Below, piece by piece: positions 26,001 through 34,150 of a DNA stretch of 64,000 bases. Made by a program: the position numbers and the translations under genes. The stretch is taken from NCBI RefSeq assembly GCF_020740795.1, contig NC_067286.1, forward strand, positions 3,963,990-4,027,989, in the 5' to 3' direction. A model generated the notes under the pieces. It did not search any database. It had not been told where the DNA came from and worked only from the letters and a program-made list of their open reading frames with translations. Numbering within the stretch: the stretch's first letter is position 1; every line of letters starts with the position of its first letter. Source of the stretch: Apus apus. Its lineage: Eukaryota > Chordata > Aves > Apodiformes > Apodidae.

Positions 26001-27567
26001 TGTATGTCACGAGGGTGAGGGAAATCTCATTTGTTTGTGTTCAGCCCTGCTTGCAAGTGGTTTCTGCCATCCAAGACTGATGGCACGCTCATTTTGGTTC
26101 AGGAGGCACTGAATGAAACGGTGGAGTAGGGATGTTTTACATGTCCTGATGTTTTCCAGCTGTATGGGAGGAGAGCACCCTGGGAGGACCCTGCCAAATG
26201 GGTAATGGACACCTACCCCTGGGCAGCCACCCCACAGCACCACGAGTGGCCTCCTCTGCTCCAGCTGCGGCCTGAAGACGTGGGCTTTGATGGCTACTCC
26301 ATGTCCCGGGAGGGCTCGACCAGCAAACAAGTTCCAGTGAGTGATGCCGAAGGAGATCCTTTGGTAAGCTCTCATTTTTGGAACAGCAGAACCACTTCAT
26401 TTCCCTTGTTCTTAGGGATCAGAAGCAGGAATTTAAAAAGTGAAGTAGTTTTAAGGAGTGTTTAAAAGTTTTAGAACGAGAAGCCAAGTTTCTGGGGAAA
26501 GTCATCAAGTCAGCTCAGGGAATGTGTTTGCACAGAAAGCATGTGTGGTTTTGCAAGAAACAGCAGCAGAAACTTCTCATATCCATTTGTTGAGGATTCT
26601 TTGAGAGGATTAATGTTTTGAGGAGTGGCTGAGGATGGGTCTAATAAATGTAATTTCTACACTGTGCAATTAAATATGTGATCTTGTCACACACACTCAA
26701 ATAACACAGTGGAACCTGTTTTGCCACAGTCACAAAGTAGGCTTGTTGCCTTGCTTCATGTGGATTTTAAAGCTGTGACACCAAAAGAAAATAGAGATTT
26801 TCAAAGAATATATGAACTAATAGTCTCCATGACCAGTGTGTAATTTATGAATCAGAAATATAGAGAAATGTTCACATATCTTTGTATAGGAAGTATAAAT
26901 TGAGCTTGAAGGTAGAGATAGATACAGATTGTTTTCCAATTGCAATAGTTATTGAAGCTGCTGCGCAAACTGTGACTGCCCTGAGGCTGTTCTGGTGAAG
27001 TGTACATTTTTCTGGACAGTCGGGAGCATAGAATGTGTGTTACTCTTTTCATTACCTCACGTATACATATACACATACCAAGCTGGATATTAGAACTTTT
27101 GGATTTGCCCCTTTTCATTGTTCTGTCTGTATTTCCATGGGTCAGAGCAAGAGAGTGGTAGTATGTTTGCAGAATCCTGTTGAGTTCAGCTGTGGACTAA
27201 TTCCTTCGATCTTCCTCTTCTCAGCTTCACTGGAAAAGCACGTTTTCATGCCTAACTTGCATGCTGCTGTGACATGTTCTATAGTTAATATCTCTTTTCA
27301 GAGACTCAGTATTAATTACCCCAGCTGTCTCTTCTTTTCCTTTGTTTACCCACTGGCAAAGTGAATGCCACTGTAGCTTTCATATGGAGTTGATACTCTT
27401 TCTACCTCAGAATGCAATAACGAACTCCTGTGCCATTGCAGATGAACATGCTCATGAGGCTGCAAGAAGCAGCCAACTACTCGAGCCCGCAGAGCTACGA
27501 CAGTGACTCTAACAGCAACAGCCACCACGATGACATCCTCGATTCATCTCTGGAGTCCACGTTGTGA
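2043..27567 (+). CDS. NAV2: Neuron navigator 2, C-terminal 803 residues (19 exons; 5' part outside window)
   Basis: Exons: 2043-2066, 2186-2260, 5850-5933, 6533-6644, 7264-7409, 9615-9623, 10024-10196, 12919-13072, 13593-13752, 14238-14338, 15404-15499, 15658-15826, 17861-18096, 19296-19450, 19933-20004, 20480-20676, 21147-21265, 26160-26363, 27442-27567. All junctions are GT-AG and all phases agree, giving 2,412 nt with no internal stop. Order along the product: coiled coil (about residues 9-95 of the visible part), serine-rich basic linker, a second coiled coil, then an AAA+ module with P-loop GPSGTGKT at visible residues 472-479 and Walker B-like LVIILDN at 537-543, then a Ser/Asp-rich tail. 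The protein closely follows the vertebrate NAV2 C-terminus as I know it. NAV proteins are relatives of worm UNC-53; they associate with microtubules and act in neurite growth and migration (family knowledge). NAV1 or NAV3 is less likely because of the exon peptides and the DBX1 neighbour. The N-terminal part lies before base 1. Confidence 0.96.
2186..2260 (+). CDS. NAV2: NAV2 coding exon, start of coiled coil
   Basis: Exactly 25 codons, beginning IRKLRRELDASQEK. Heptad-like charged and leucine spacing indicates coiled coil. Flanks are tatatag and gtgagt. Confidence 0.95.
2261..5849 (+). other. NAV2: NAV2 intron (3.6 kb)
   Basis: No coding exon, repeat or RNA gene recognised. AT-rich with scattered T-runs. 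Confidence 0.75.
5850..5933 (+). CDS. NAV2: NAV2 coding exon, coiled coil
   Basis: 28 codons beginning AHLVAAFEQSLGNMTIRL and ending AEQK. Phase 0 at both ends. The longer open frame around it (5658-6266) only reads through into intron on both sides. Confidence 0.96.
6533..6644 (+). CDS. NAV2: NAV2 coding exon, coiled coil end
   Basis: Encodes DSELNELRKTIELLKKQN onward to PELNCK, ending in phase 1. Acceptor ttcaag, donor gtgaga. Confidence 0.96.
6955..7076 (+). repeat. CR1 LINE 3' end
   Basis: Sense-orientation CR1 tail: ttggatggggcttggagcaa, then cctggtctagtgggaggtgt, then ggtcccttccaactc, ending in attctgtggttctatg. It sits inside the intron about 190 bp upstream of the next NAV2 exon. 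Confidence 0.92.
7264..7409 (+). CDS. NAV2: NAV2 coding exon, Ser-rich linker and basic KKKKRK patch
   Basis: Starts in phase 1 and encodes a Ser-rich stretch (HSSDSVSSINSATSHSSVG) ending in SKKKKRKNW. The basic run just before the microexon resembles a monopartite nuclear-localisation or microtubule-binding patch; that role is inference. Donor gtgagt. Confidence 0.96.
7410..9614 (+). other. NAV2: NAV2 intron (2.2 kb)
   Basis: Noncoding and AT-rich, with a CR1 fragment at about 9029-9155. A pyrimidine tract with two TGC motifs precedes the 9-nt exon. Confidence 0.75.
9029..9155 (-). repeat. Diverged CR1 fragment
   Basis: cctgagttggaagggacccg, atcatcaagtccaa and a following gcattgttcaaatgcttctt block match the reverse complement of a CR1 3' region. 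It is more diverged than the copy at 667. Confidence 0.75.
9615..9623 (+). CDS. NAV2: NAV2 9-nt microexon (Val-Asn-Glu)
   Basis: The nine bases gttaatgag lie between acceptor ccggcag and donor gtaagg. Inclusion joins KRKNW to LRSSF through VNE. As I recall, NAV-family proteins carry VNE at this point, so the exon is believable despite its size. Both neighbouring introns are phase 0, so skipping removes exactly three residues and keeps the frame. Confidence 0.85.
10024..10196 (+). CDS. NAV2: NAV2 coding exon, LRSSFKQAF segment
   Basis: Encodes LRSSFKQAFGKKKSPKSASS, then a Ser/Pro-rich segment with SSLPSSPKLPHH, ending in phase 2. Flanks are ctttcag and gtaagt. Confidence 0.96.
10197..12918 (+). 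other. NAV2: NAV2 intron (2.7 kb)
   Basis: No coding exon or clear repeat recognised; mixed unique sequence. Confidence 0.7.
12919..13072 (+). CDS. NAV2: NAV2 coding exon, second coiled coil
   Basis: Encodes ISECTDSEAETVMQLRNELR onward to LREAMNRMQ. Acidic start, then a leucine-heptad coiled coil. Acceptor ctccag, donor gtaaga. Confidence 0.97.
13593..13752 (+). CDS. NAV2: NAV2 coding exon, coiled coil to Ser-rich linker
   Basis: Starts SEIEKLKAENDRLKSEN and continues into a Ser-rich QVSISSSPRHSVGLSQHSLN segment; ends in phase 1. Frame continuity fixes the acceptor at 13591-13592 rather than the adjacent AG. Confidence 0.96.
14238..14338 (+). CDS. NAV2: NAV2 coding exon before the ATPase region
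   Basis: Encodes DMLLDDTGDGSARKEGGRH and VKIVVNFQDEIKWKE. Beta-strand-like VKIVV opens the folded region preceding the AAA+ module. Confidence 0.96.
14339..15403 (+). other. NAV2: NAV2 intron (1.1 kb)
   Basis: Noncoding. It contains a short imperfect TA-rich stretch around 14932-15003. Confidence 0.7.
15404..15499 (+). CDS. NAV2: NAV2 coding exon with GVSGKTKWD motif
   Basis: 32 codons: DSRPRTFLIGCIGVSGKTKW, then DVLDGVVRRLFK. The IGVSGKT segment after a hydrophobic strand resembles a degenerate P-loop, upstream of the true P-loop. Phase 0 both ends. Confidence 0.97.
15658..15826 (+). CDS. NAV2: NAV2 coding exon
   Basis: Encodes EYIIHVDPMSQLGLNSDSVL and continues to CGYLVGENNTISVTIK; ends in phase 1. 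The preceding intron is only 158 bp. Confidence 0.97.
15827..17860 (+). other. NAV2: NAV2 intron (2.0 kb)
   Basis: Noncoding. It carries an A-rich (caa/caaaa) stretch near 17750-17790 and a T-run near 17640. Confidence 0.7.
17861..18096 (+). CDS. NAV2: NAV2 coding exon, AAA+ P-loop
   Basis: Contains the Walker A motif GPSGTGKT at 17971-17994, after the strand RRIILS. The exon closes with ATFNVDHKSSK. Lys of GKT is the expected phosphate-binding residue (AAA+ family knowledge). Confidence 0.98.
18097..19295 (+). other. NAV2: NAV2 intron (1.2 kb)
   Basis: Noncoding unique sequence; no repeat recognised. Confidence 0.7.
19296..19450 (+). CDS. NAV2: NAV2 coding exon, Walker B-like strand
   Basis: Encodes ELRQYLSNLADQCNSENNAV, then MPLVIILDNLHHVSSLGE. 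LVIILDN at 19365-19385 has Asp-Asn where classical AAA+ proteins have Asp-Glu. Ends in phase 2; Cys codon tg|t is completed by the next exon. Confidence 0.97.
19451..19932 (+). other. NAV2: NAV2 intron (482 bp)
   Basis: Noncoding, AT-rich, with a T-rich acceptor tract. Confidence 0.75.
19933..20004 (+). CDS. NAV2: NAV2 coding exon
   Basis: 72 nt encoding PYIIGTMNQATSSTPNLQLH and HNF; split codons at both ends. IGTMNQ is in the position of the sensor-1 strand of AAA+ folds (inference). Confidence 0.96.
20005..20479 (+). other. NAV2: NAV2 intron (475 bp)
   Basis: Noncoding; nothing further recognised. Confidence 0.75.
20480..20676 (+). CDS. NAV2: NAV2 coding exon, ATPase lid region
   Basis: Encodes WVLCANHTEPVKGFLGRFLR, then RKLIETEISGR and VKIIDWIPKVWQHLNKFLE; ends in phase 1. 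The FLGRFLRRK segment is Arg-rich and could supply sensor or finger arginines (inference). Confidence 0.97.
20677..21146 (+). other. NAV2: NAV2 intron (470 bp)
   Basis: Noncoding; nothing further recognised. Confidence 0.75.
21147..21265 (+). CDS. NAV2: NAV2 coding exon
   Basis: Encodes PRLFLSCPIDVDGSRVWFTD, then LWNYSIIPYLLEAVREGLQ. Phase 1 in, phase 0 out. Confidence 0.97.
22094..22207. repeat. Perfect 57-bp direct tandem duplication
   Basis: 22094-22150 and 22151-22207 are identical, each starting acactaatggaaataaaaag and ending gggtgaaaaaggg. Lack of any mismatch points to a recent duplication or an assembly artefact. Confidence 0.95.
22355..22510 (+). repeat. Possible ancient CR1 remnant
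   Basis: The block with gaaagggctcagaaaagagc and the later tcaagaggaacccaaaatat loosely follows the internal CR1 3' UTR pattern. It is too diverged to assign firmly. Confidence 0.35.
26160..26363 (+). CDS. NAV2: NAV2 coding exon
   Basis: 68 codons: LYGRRAPWEDPAKWVMDTYP, then HEWPPLLQLRPEDVGFDGYS, closing DAEGDPL. Trp/Pro-rich conserved C-terminal segment of the NAV family. Confidence 0.98.
26364..27441 (+). other. NAV2: NAV2 last intron (1.1 kb)
   Basis: Noncoding; nothing further recognised. Confidence 0.75.
27442..27567 (+). CDS. NAV2: NAV2 last coding exon with stop
   Basis: Encodes MNMLMRLQEAANYSSPQSYD, a Ser/Asn/His/Asp-rich stretch and the terminus DSSLESTL, then TGA at 27565-27567. 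Acceptor attgcag. Confidence 0.98.
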   Translation: MNMLMRLQEAANYSSPQSYDSDSNSNSHHDDILDSSLESTL

Positions 27568-29369
27568 TCCTCCTCGGATAGAAACAGGTTGTTTCCATTA
27601 TTGCTCTCCCGTTTGGCATGAACCCTGATCACAGACTCATGAAAAGAACACGGTCCTGGGCTGGGCTGGGATCTCAGTATTAGAGCTGCAAGAACAATGA
27701 GACACTTAGAGTCAGTCTTGAACCTGGGTGCAGGCAACCCAAGCAACCTTTTTATTGTTTTTCTTTTGACGATGATGAGAACTGCACTATTCCTTTGGTT
27801 TCTTCTGTTTAGTTGCTGTAAGCTCTCATGCCTAAGATACTGAAGATGTTATAAATAATCATCATTGCTAAAAATTGAAGGGCCGTGGGGGGAACTTCAC
27901 AGCCATGAAGCAAACAGCTTTGTGCCATGTACTGTCCAGAAGGAAAGGGGAGAGGAAATTTTTGCTTATGCTGCTTCTGACCAAACACGTTTAGGTGAGG
28001 GCTGGACTTTTACCAATCAGCTTTGTGGATTAAACTCAGCTTCATCTAGTACTGGTGCTATAAACAATATTGCTTGCCTTGGTAATAATACTCAATAAAG
28101 GCAAAGCTGCAAAACAGGGAAGTTTGAATAAATATTCAAAAAAGAGAAGAAAAAAAAAAAAGTTTGTTTTTTTTTTTAAAAAAAAAGGAAAAGAGCTGCT
28201 CTCCTTGCCAGTCTGAGACCTTGGCTTTCTTTTATAAAGATATATATATAAATAGGAATATATAAGAATATATATACAGTCTGAACAAATCAGGTTTTTT
28301 CCAACACTGTGTAACACTCAATCCTGCTACAAGTGAAAGGTCAGGTAGCCCTTTGCTAGTCAGGGCCTGATTCTCTTCCCACGTCCATCCATGTAACCAA
28401 CACTGTTGACTTCTGTGGCGTTACACCAAATTAATTTACTCTGATGCAAGTGAGTTTCTCTCCTCTGCAGTCAGTGACAGGGCCATGCCTCAGGGTGTGA
28501 GCCCTGCACCTGGAGGTGAGCTACACCCCTGGAAAGGGATTAATTGGACTTTCAGTTTTTAATTCTTGCCATGAAATATTACAGCTGTTCTCTAAAAACT
28601 TGGGGTTTTGTTCAGAGTTTTTTGTTCCCATCAGCACAACCATAAATGGGTTAGTTAAAACTCAGCTCTGTGACAGTTCCAGTGCTACTCTGGTGACAAC
28701 ATTTACTTCCATTACTTTTCTTTTTAATTGAAAAAAAAAAAAAATTAAGAAAAAAATTTAAAATTAGTCTTTTAGCAGTATTCAGGTCTGGAAAAAAAGG
28801 AGGGAAGGTGCTGCATCTTTTAAGTTTAGCTGGGCCATGCTTTTGAGTAATGGCAGAGCTGTGAACCTGGTTTTATTTCTCCTCCTGTCTCAATGCACAC
28901 ACCTACACTATCAGTGTTAAGGCTGGTACTTCTGTTGAGGAACAGGAACACCTCCCAAAGAATTGCACTTTCCTTCTTATGGAAGCAAATACTGACACCA
29001 CCACAACGTCAGCTGTACCTCAGCAAAAACTTCACTCCTCAGTAGTGATTTGTGCTAGCCTTTCCAGCTATCTTTTGGTGCTGAATTTTAAAGCGATGCC
29101 TTATTTTATACTAATTGTGTTTTGATTAAATTAGTGCTGTATATTATGGGATTTTATTTAAAGAAACAGGGCTAAAGTCATCTCTTGGAATATCATAAGT
29201 TGCTGTGAATATTGTTTATACAAGATACTAGAATCTATTTAAATGTGACAAAACAAAAAAGGAGGAAAATGAGATAACTTTTCAGGTTCATATCAATCCG
29301 CAGCTAATAAACTAAGAGCTGTTTTATCCATGCAGAAGGAAAAAAAAAAAAAAGAAGCTTTTCAATTGT

Positions 29370-29391
29370 AATAAATGCTGTCATTAATAAA
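29370..29391 (+). terminator. NAV2: Proximal NAV2 poly(A) signal pair
   Basis: Two AATAAA hexamers 16 bp apart (29370-29375 and 29386-29391), about 1.8 kb after the stop. They would give a shorter 3' UTR isoform if used. Confidence 0.4.
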
Positions 29392-31135
29392 CTACAGGAA
29401 TATGCTGGTTTTTCAATGTACAGAAAGGAAACTTATTACACTTTTTTAAGAGCTTGTGGGTTTAAAGTAATGTAACAGACAAGTTCATGCTTCTGTGACT
29501 CAGCTTGAGAGGATGGTTTTATTATACCTCATGACTTTCTGTAACATAACTGTACTTTGTCTTACTGAGCTGGTCTTGAATCTGCTCCTGTTACAACTTC
29601 TAAGTGCTGATGACTTTTTTTTTTTTTTAAGAAAAATATTGTAAAAGAAAAATTTAAATATTTTAATGAGGGGTGGGGGGAAGAGCTTGGTGTTGTTACT
29701 GTTTTAACTTGATGAACTCTATTTCATTATTTCGCTCAATGAATTACCAAGGGTTACTCAGCCAATGCCCCTAATCCACTTCTTGGTACTGTAAAAATGG
29801 GATAAATCTGTATGGAATCAAATCCATAGCATGCTGGTGAGGAGTTTCAGAGAGGTTAATTTTCCAATAGTCTTGACAGTTCTGCTTCCCAGCACTGACT
29901 TTACCTGCTACTACTGTGAATTTTGGTACCTAATCCCCCAACTGAATCCATGCAGATAGAGCATGTGCCTGTAAAAAAAATCCAGTTGCAGGGCTAGGGC
30001 TTTACATGGACTTAAAATCCTAGGATATATCTCAGTTAACCGTAAACTGAGTTCTATGAGAGATGTTTAAAATTAGGTTTTATTTGTGGGGAACGGGGTA
30101 TTTTATTTTATTTTTCTTCTCATTTTTAATCCTGTGCTTAAGCTCAGGAAGGAGTTTCTGGGTTTTATTTTTTATTGACACTAGCTTGGATTCCAGTGAG
30201 CGAGGCAATTTTAAGTAGGCTAATCATTCTAAGCATCACAATATTCAGTCTCTTCTCTGAGACTTCGGGAAGCAGGGTTACCTGTTGTGCACACATCTTA
30301 GTTTTTATCAGACTTTTCATAGTTTAAGTCTTTCTTTAAGTGACTTGGTTCTCATTTAAGGCTTTCTCAAAACACTTCCTTTTTGTTTTTTTTTGTCTTT
30401 TTTTCCTTACAAAGTTGGCATGTTTAAAAAAAAAAAAATCAAGAAGAAAGAAATGCAAGATTCTATGCAACGTTGAGGTTGAGTTATAAATTGAAAGTAT
30501 AAACCATTTTCTTCCCTTCAGAACTGCCAAGAATTATACAGGCCATAAATGAGATGTGGTTTATTTGGGGAAAGGGAGGGAGGGGGGAGGAGGGTTGGCT
30601 AGCCTTTTTGTACATTTTGGAAGAAGAAAACTGTTATTTCATTGTTGATGCTTAACTTCGATATTATGTGTATGAAATCTTGTCTAAATGTGGCCATTTT
30701 CTTTCCAGGAAAAAAAAAATAAATACAAAAAGCAAGCAAAAAAATCTTTGTCAATATTAAATGGAAGGTTGCTGTTTTGATCTAGTCATTTCCAGTGGAA
30801 CAGTTTATGAAATATGTTCTATAAGATGTACATTTTTTCATTGTAACATAGAAATGTAAATATTTGATTAAAAGTGCTGCATTTTGATGAATTTTTTCTA
30901 GCCATTTTTAAAGAGAAAAACTAGGAATTGAGTATTTTGTGTACGTTTATGATGTTTTCCATTTGCTCCTCTCCCTATTTAATTTTCAGTTCTCATTTAG
31001 GATTGGAATTTGTGAATGGTCTGTTTGAGATCATGCCTCTCCTTTCTCACCCTCCCCGTTTCTCCTGCCTTCCCCTCCCCTGTGTCATGGAGAATAAAGC
31101 TGATGATTGTACCAGTCTTAAATTATTCATGATTC

Positions 31136-31141
31136 AATAAA
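31136..31141 (+). terminator. NAV2: Distal NAV2 poly(A) signal AATAAA
   Basis: AATAAA followed about 20 bp later by a G/T-rich stretch; a second hexamer sits 43 bp upstream at 31093. Confidence 0.6.
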
Positions 31142-31584
31142 ATTGATGCTTATTTATTCAGATTTGTGGCTTCCCAGAACTTTGTCCCTTCTTAATAATT
31201 TTTTTCCTATTTTTATTTGAAGATTGTAGGGTTCACTCTTGTTTTTATTGGCTTCTTAGAAGTACTTGTGAAAAGATGTCAACAGCTCTTCCCCATGTCC
31301 AGGAGGAAATTTAGGGGGAATACACCAGTGTGATTCTCTCCAATACCCAATGTTTTACACAGTATCCAAGTATCCATCAAGATCTGCTCAAGACAAGGCC
31401 TGTCTGTCTGTTTAGAGTGTCTCTGCATAAAGCTCCAAGTCAGTCAGTACGTGGCCAGCAGGCTGGATCTATCCTGTACCAGCTGGTCCCAGGTCCTTGC
31501 TCAAGGGGAGTCCCAAAAGGTCACAAGGGTTTCAGGTGGCAGGGTATGTTGGACTTATTCTGAACCTGCTTGGCAGAATGAACT

Positions 31585-31765
31585 TCATAGAGTCATAGAA
31601 TGGTTTGGGTTGGAAGGGACCTCTTTAAAGGTCAGCTAGTCTAGCCCCCCTGCACTGAGCAGGTATCATAGAATTGTTAAGGTTGGAAGGGACCATAAAG
31701 ATCATCTACTTCCAACCCCTCCACCCCCATCCAACCTGACCATGAATATTTCCAGGATGGGAATG
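31585..31765 (-). repeat. CR1 fragment with second CR1 tail nested inside
   Basis: A CR1 reverse-complement tail begins at 31585 (agtcatagaatggtttggg) and reaches the ctgagcagg block. A second tail then starts at about 31667 (atagaattgttaaggttgg). The downstream ccaacctgaccatgaatatt block would continue the first copy, so the second may be nested. Confidence 0.85.
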
Positions 31766-32068
31766 TTCTAGGAGTACTTAACTGGATGATCCTGAGCAGA
31801 TCACACCAGTCACTTCCAATAAAACTATGACATCTTTTCATTTGCAGGAAAAACAAACAAACAGGACAGTATTTTTCTGGTAACTTTGCAAAGGCAAAGT
31901 ATTTACACCACTTGAATCTTCAAGCTGAGCTCTAGACTGTGTGCCCCAGCATTATTATGAGGCCATCTACAGGTCTTGGGTCACTTTGGTAGGTCTTTCA
32001 AATTATTTTTATTATCTCTGGGGAATTGATTTAAAGGAAGGAAACGTTGGGGCATTAAGCAATTTAGC

Positions 32069-32180
32069 TCATAGAATCACCAGACAGTTTGGGTTGGAAG
32101 GGACCTTTGAAGGTCATCTAGTCCAACCCCTCCTGCAGTGAGCAGGGACATCTTCAGCTAGATCAGGTTGCTCAGATACA
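32069..32180 (-). repeat. CR1 LINE 3' end
   Basis: catagaatcaccagacag, gtttgggttggaagggacc, gtcatctagtccaacccc and the gagcagggacatcttcagct block mark a minus-strand CR1 tail. Confidence 0.92.
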
Positions 32181-33274
32181 CAAATACTTTTGATTTGCTC
32201 CTTTGCTGGAGATTCAAGAAGGATGAACCAGTTACAAGGCATGGAGACTGTGGCCTGGCTCAGGATGGGTAATTCCTTCTCCTGTTCCTTTAAGAAGTTC
32301 ACCCGTGTGGGATGGCAATTTTAACTTCAGATGAGATCCACAGGGAGTTGGGAGGAGGTCGTGCTTCAGTGGGATCATGTAGTAATCCTGCCTGAAAGAT
32401 CATTGTACATCCAGGAGTTGGTGGTCCCAGCAGCAGTTTTACCTTGTGTCGACCCAGGCCTGCGCTGGGCTCTGCTGCCCTGTGCTGGGAGACCAACCCG
32501 GCCATCAGCCCCCTGCTAAGTGGCACAAATCCCTCGTCCACAGGAGAAACTCCCAACAGCTCATTCTAACAGAGGAGCCTGCAGGCCAGGCCTGCTGGGT
32601 ACCTAGGATCAAGCCTCCTGTGTGTCCTTGCCTTTATCTAACCGGGCAGCAAGAAGCTCTCATCAGTACCACCTCTCTGCTTGACAGCAGAAATGATGGA
32701 TAGAGTTGTTTCCTTGTAAGAAAAACCCCTACAATAGTTCAAATGACAACAGCTATCGCTATGGTGTCACCAGCATGCAGTGTGAGGATTGAAGGCCCCT
32801 TCAATGCTACACCCCTCAGGGTCCCCAGAGGGACAGATTATCTCTGCCATTTTCATTTTACACTGTTAGTTTTAATAAACAGCACTTTATTATCTCACGG
32901 AGTCTGAATGCCTTTCTCACTGAGATGATAATGAACCAGCACCATCCAGTGCAAACCAGATGTTAGGACACAAAGCCCAAACCCAGTGACTTCCATGATC
33001 ATCTACAACAAAATAACATTTTCTGTATACACGGGGAGCACCGCAGATGTTGTTTGCCTGGACTCTGGCTACCAGCCCTCTCCTGAACGAGCTAGCAAAA
33101 TACAAGTTGGTTGAGGGATTAATTAGGGAATCTGAAAGCACCCTCACCAAGTCCTGACACTACACTGGGTGGTGAGGTAGACACATCAGAAAAGGGAGCC
33201 ATCTTACAGAGACACCTGTCTGGAAGAGCAGGCTAGCATGAGCTGTGTAGAGTTTAATAAAGACAAGCCGAATC

Positions 33275-34150
33275 TGTCACGGTTTAGGCCCAGCCAGTGA
33301 CAACCAGACCTGTGCTCATTTGCCACCCCCACTGTGGGACAGGAGGGGAACATCCTACTAAAAGCTCATGAACTGAGGCAAAGATAAGGAGGTTTTTCAC
33401 TCCATAGTTATTGTCACAGGCAAAACAGACACATTCAACTTGAGGAGGAAAAGTAAAACCCAAAAATGTAATTTATCAGAACAGGAGAGAGATAACAAGA
33501 CCAAATCTCAAGTACCTTCCCCCAAGCCCTCCCTTCTTCCTGGGCCCAAATTACTTCACTCCTGCCTCCCCCTCAGCGGCGCAGGGGGGTGAGGAGTGGG
33601 GGTTCAAGATCAGTTCATCACACATTGATTCTGCTGCCCCTTCCTCCCCAGGGGGAGGACTCCTCACTGCCTTCCCCTGCTCCACCGCACATCCCTCCCA
33701 CGGCAGAGACACCTTCAGGAACCCCTCAGACACCCTCCCTCCCCCGAGGTGCAGCCCCTCAGGAGCTGCTTCAGCACAGGCTGCCCGCAGAGCCACGGCC
33801 GCTTCGGGAACAGCCACCTCCCCTGGCCTGGGGTCCTCCTGGGCTGCAGATCCACGTCTTCCCCACTGTGAATCTTTTCACAGGCTGCTCCACATGGTCC
33901 TCCATGGGCTTCAGGGGAACAGCTGCCAACTCACCAGGAGCTGCAGGGAAATCTCTGGTATCTCAACTCAGGTATTGCTCTCGCCTCCCCCTCTCCTCTG
34001 CCCTGCAGATTTTTCTGTTTCCCCATCTTGAATATGCTACTCACAGAGGCTCATCCAGCTTCCCTAATCAGCTCGGCCTTGGACAGCGGTGGGCCCAAAA
34101 TTGGAGCCAGGAGATCTTCCAGCAGCTTCTCACAGCAGCCACCTCTGTGG
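33275..34150 (-). mobile_element. Decayed LTR-like element of an avian endogenous retrovirus
   Basis: Begins tgtcacggtttaggccca and runs through a purine-rich segment and a long CT/GC-rich stretch with repeated ggctgcag-type blocks. It reaches a tcggccttggacagcggtgg block and cagcagcttctcacag. The order matches an LTR type I recall from bird genomes. Read on the minus strand it would have U3 first, with the promoter-like tattcaagatgggg near 34030. The distal end is lost. No gag, pol or env reading frame is attached, so it looks like a solo, truncated LTR. The 235-residue open frame at 33589-34296 lies across it and is judged spurious. Confidence 0.6.

Larger units (their letters stand above)
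21266..26159 (+). other. NAV2: NAV2 intron (4.9 kb)
   Basis: The largest intron in the window. It contains a perfect 57-bp tandem duplication (22094-22207), a possible ancient CR1 remnant at about 22355-22510 and a CTCF-like motif at 24623-24636. No additional coding exon recognised. Confidence 0.75.
27568..31160 (+). other. NAV2: NAV2 3' UTR
   Basis: No coding potential after the stop. AATAAA hexamers lie at 28094, 29370, 29386, 30718, 31093 and 31136. The last has a GT-rich stretch (tttgtggcttcc) about 20 bp downstream and is the best candidate for the distal end. U-rich runs, ATTTA motifs and a Pumilio-like tgtaaata (about 30855) are present. UTR extent is inferred from signals, not from transcripts. 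Confidence 0.7.
31161..33274. other. Intergenic DNA between NAV2 and DBX1, part 1
   Basis: No gene recognised. It contains CR1 pieces at 31585-31765 and 32069-32180. Short open frames over these repeats have no family resemblance. Confidence 0.75.
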
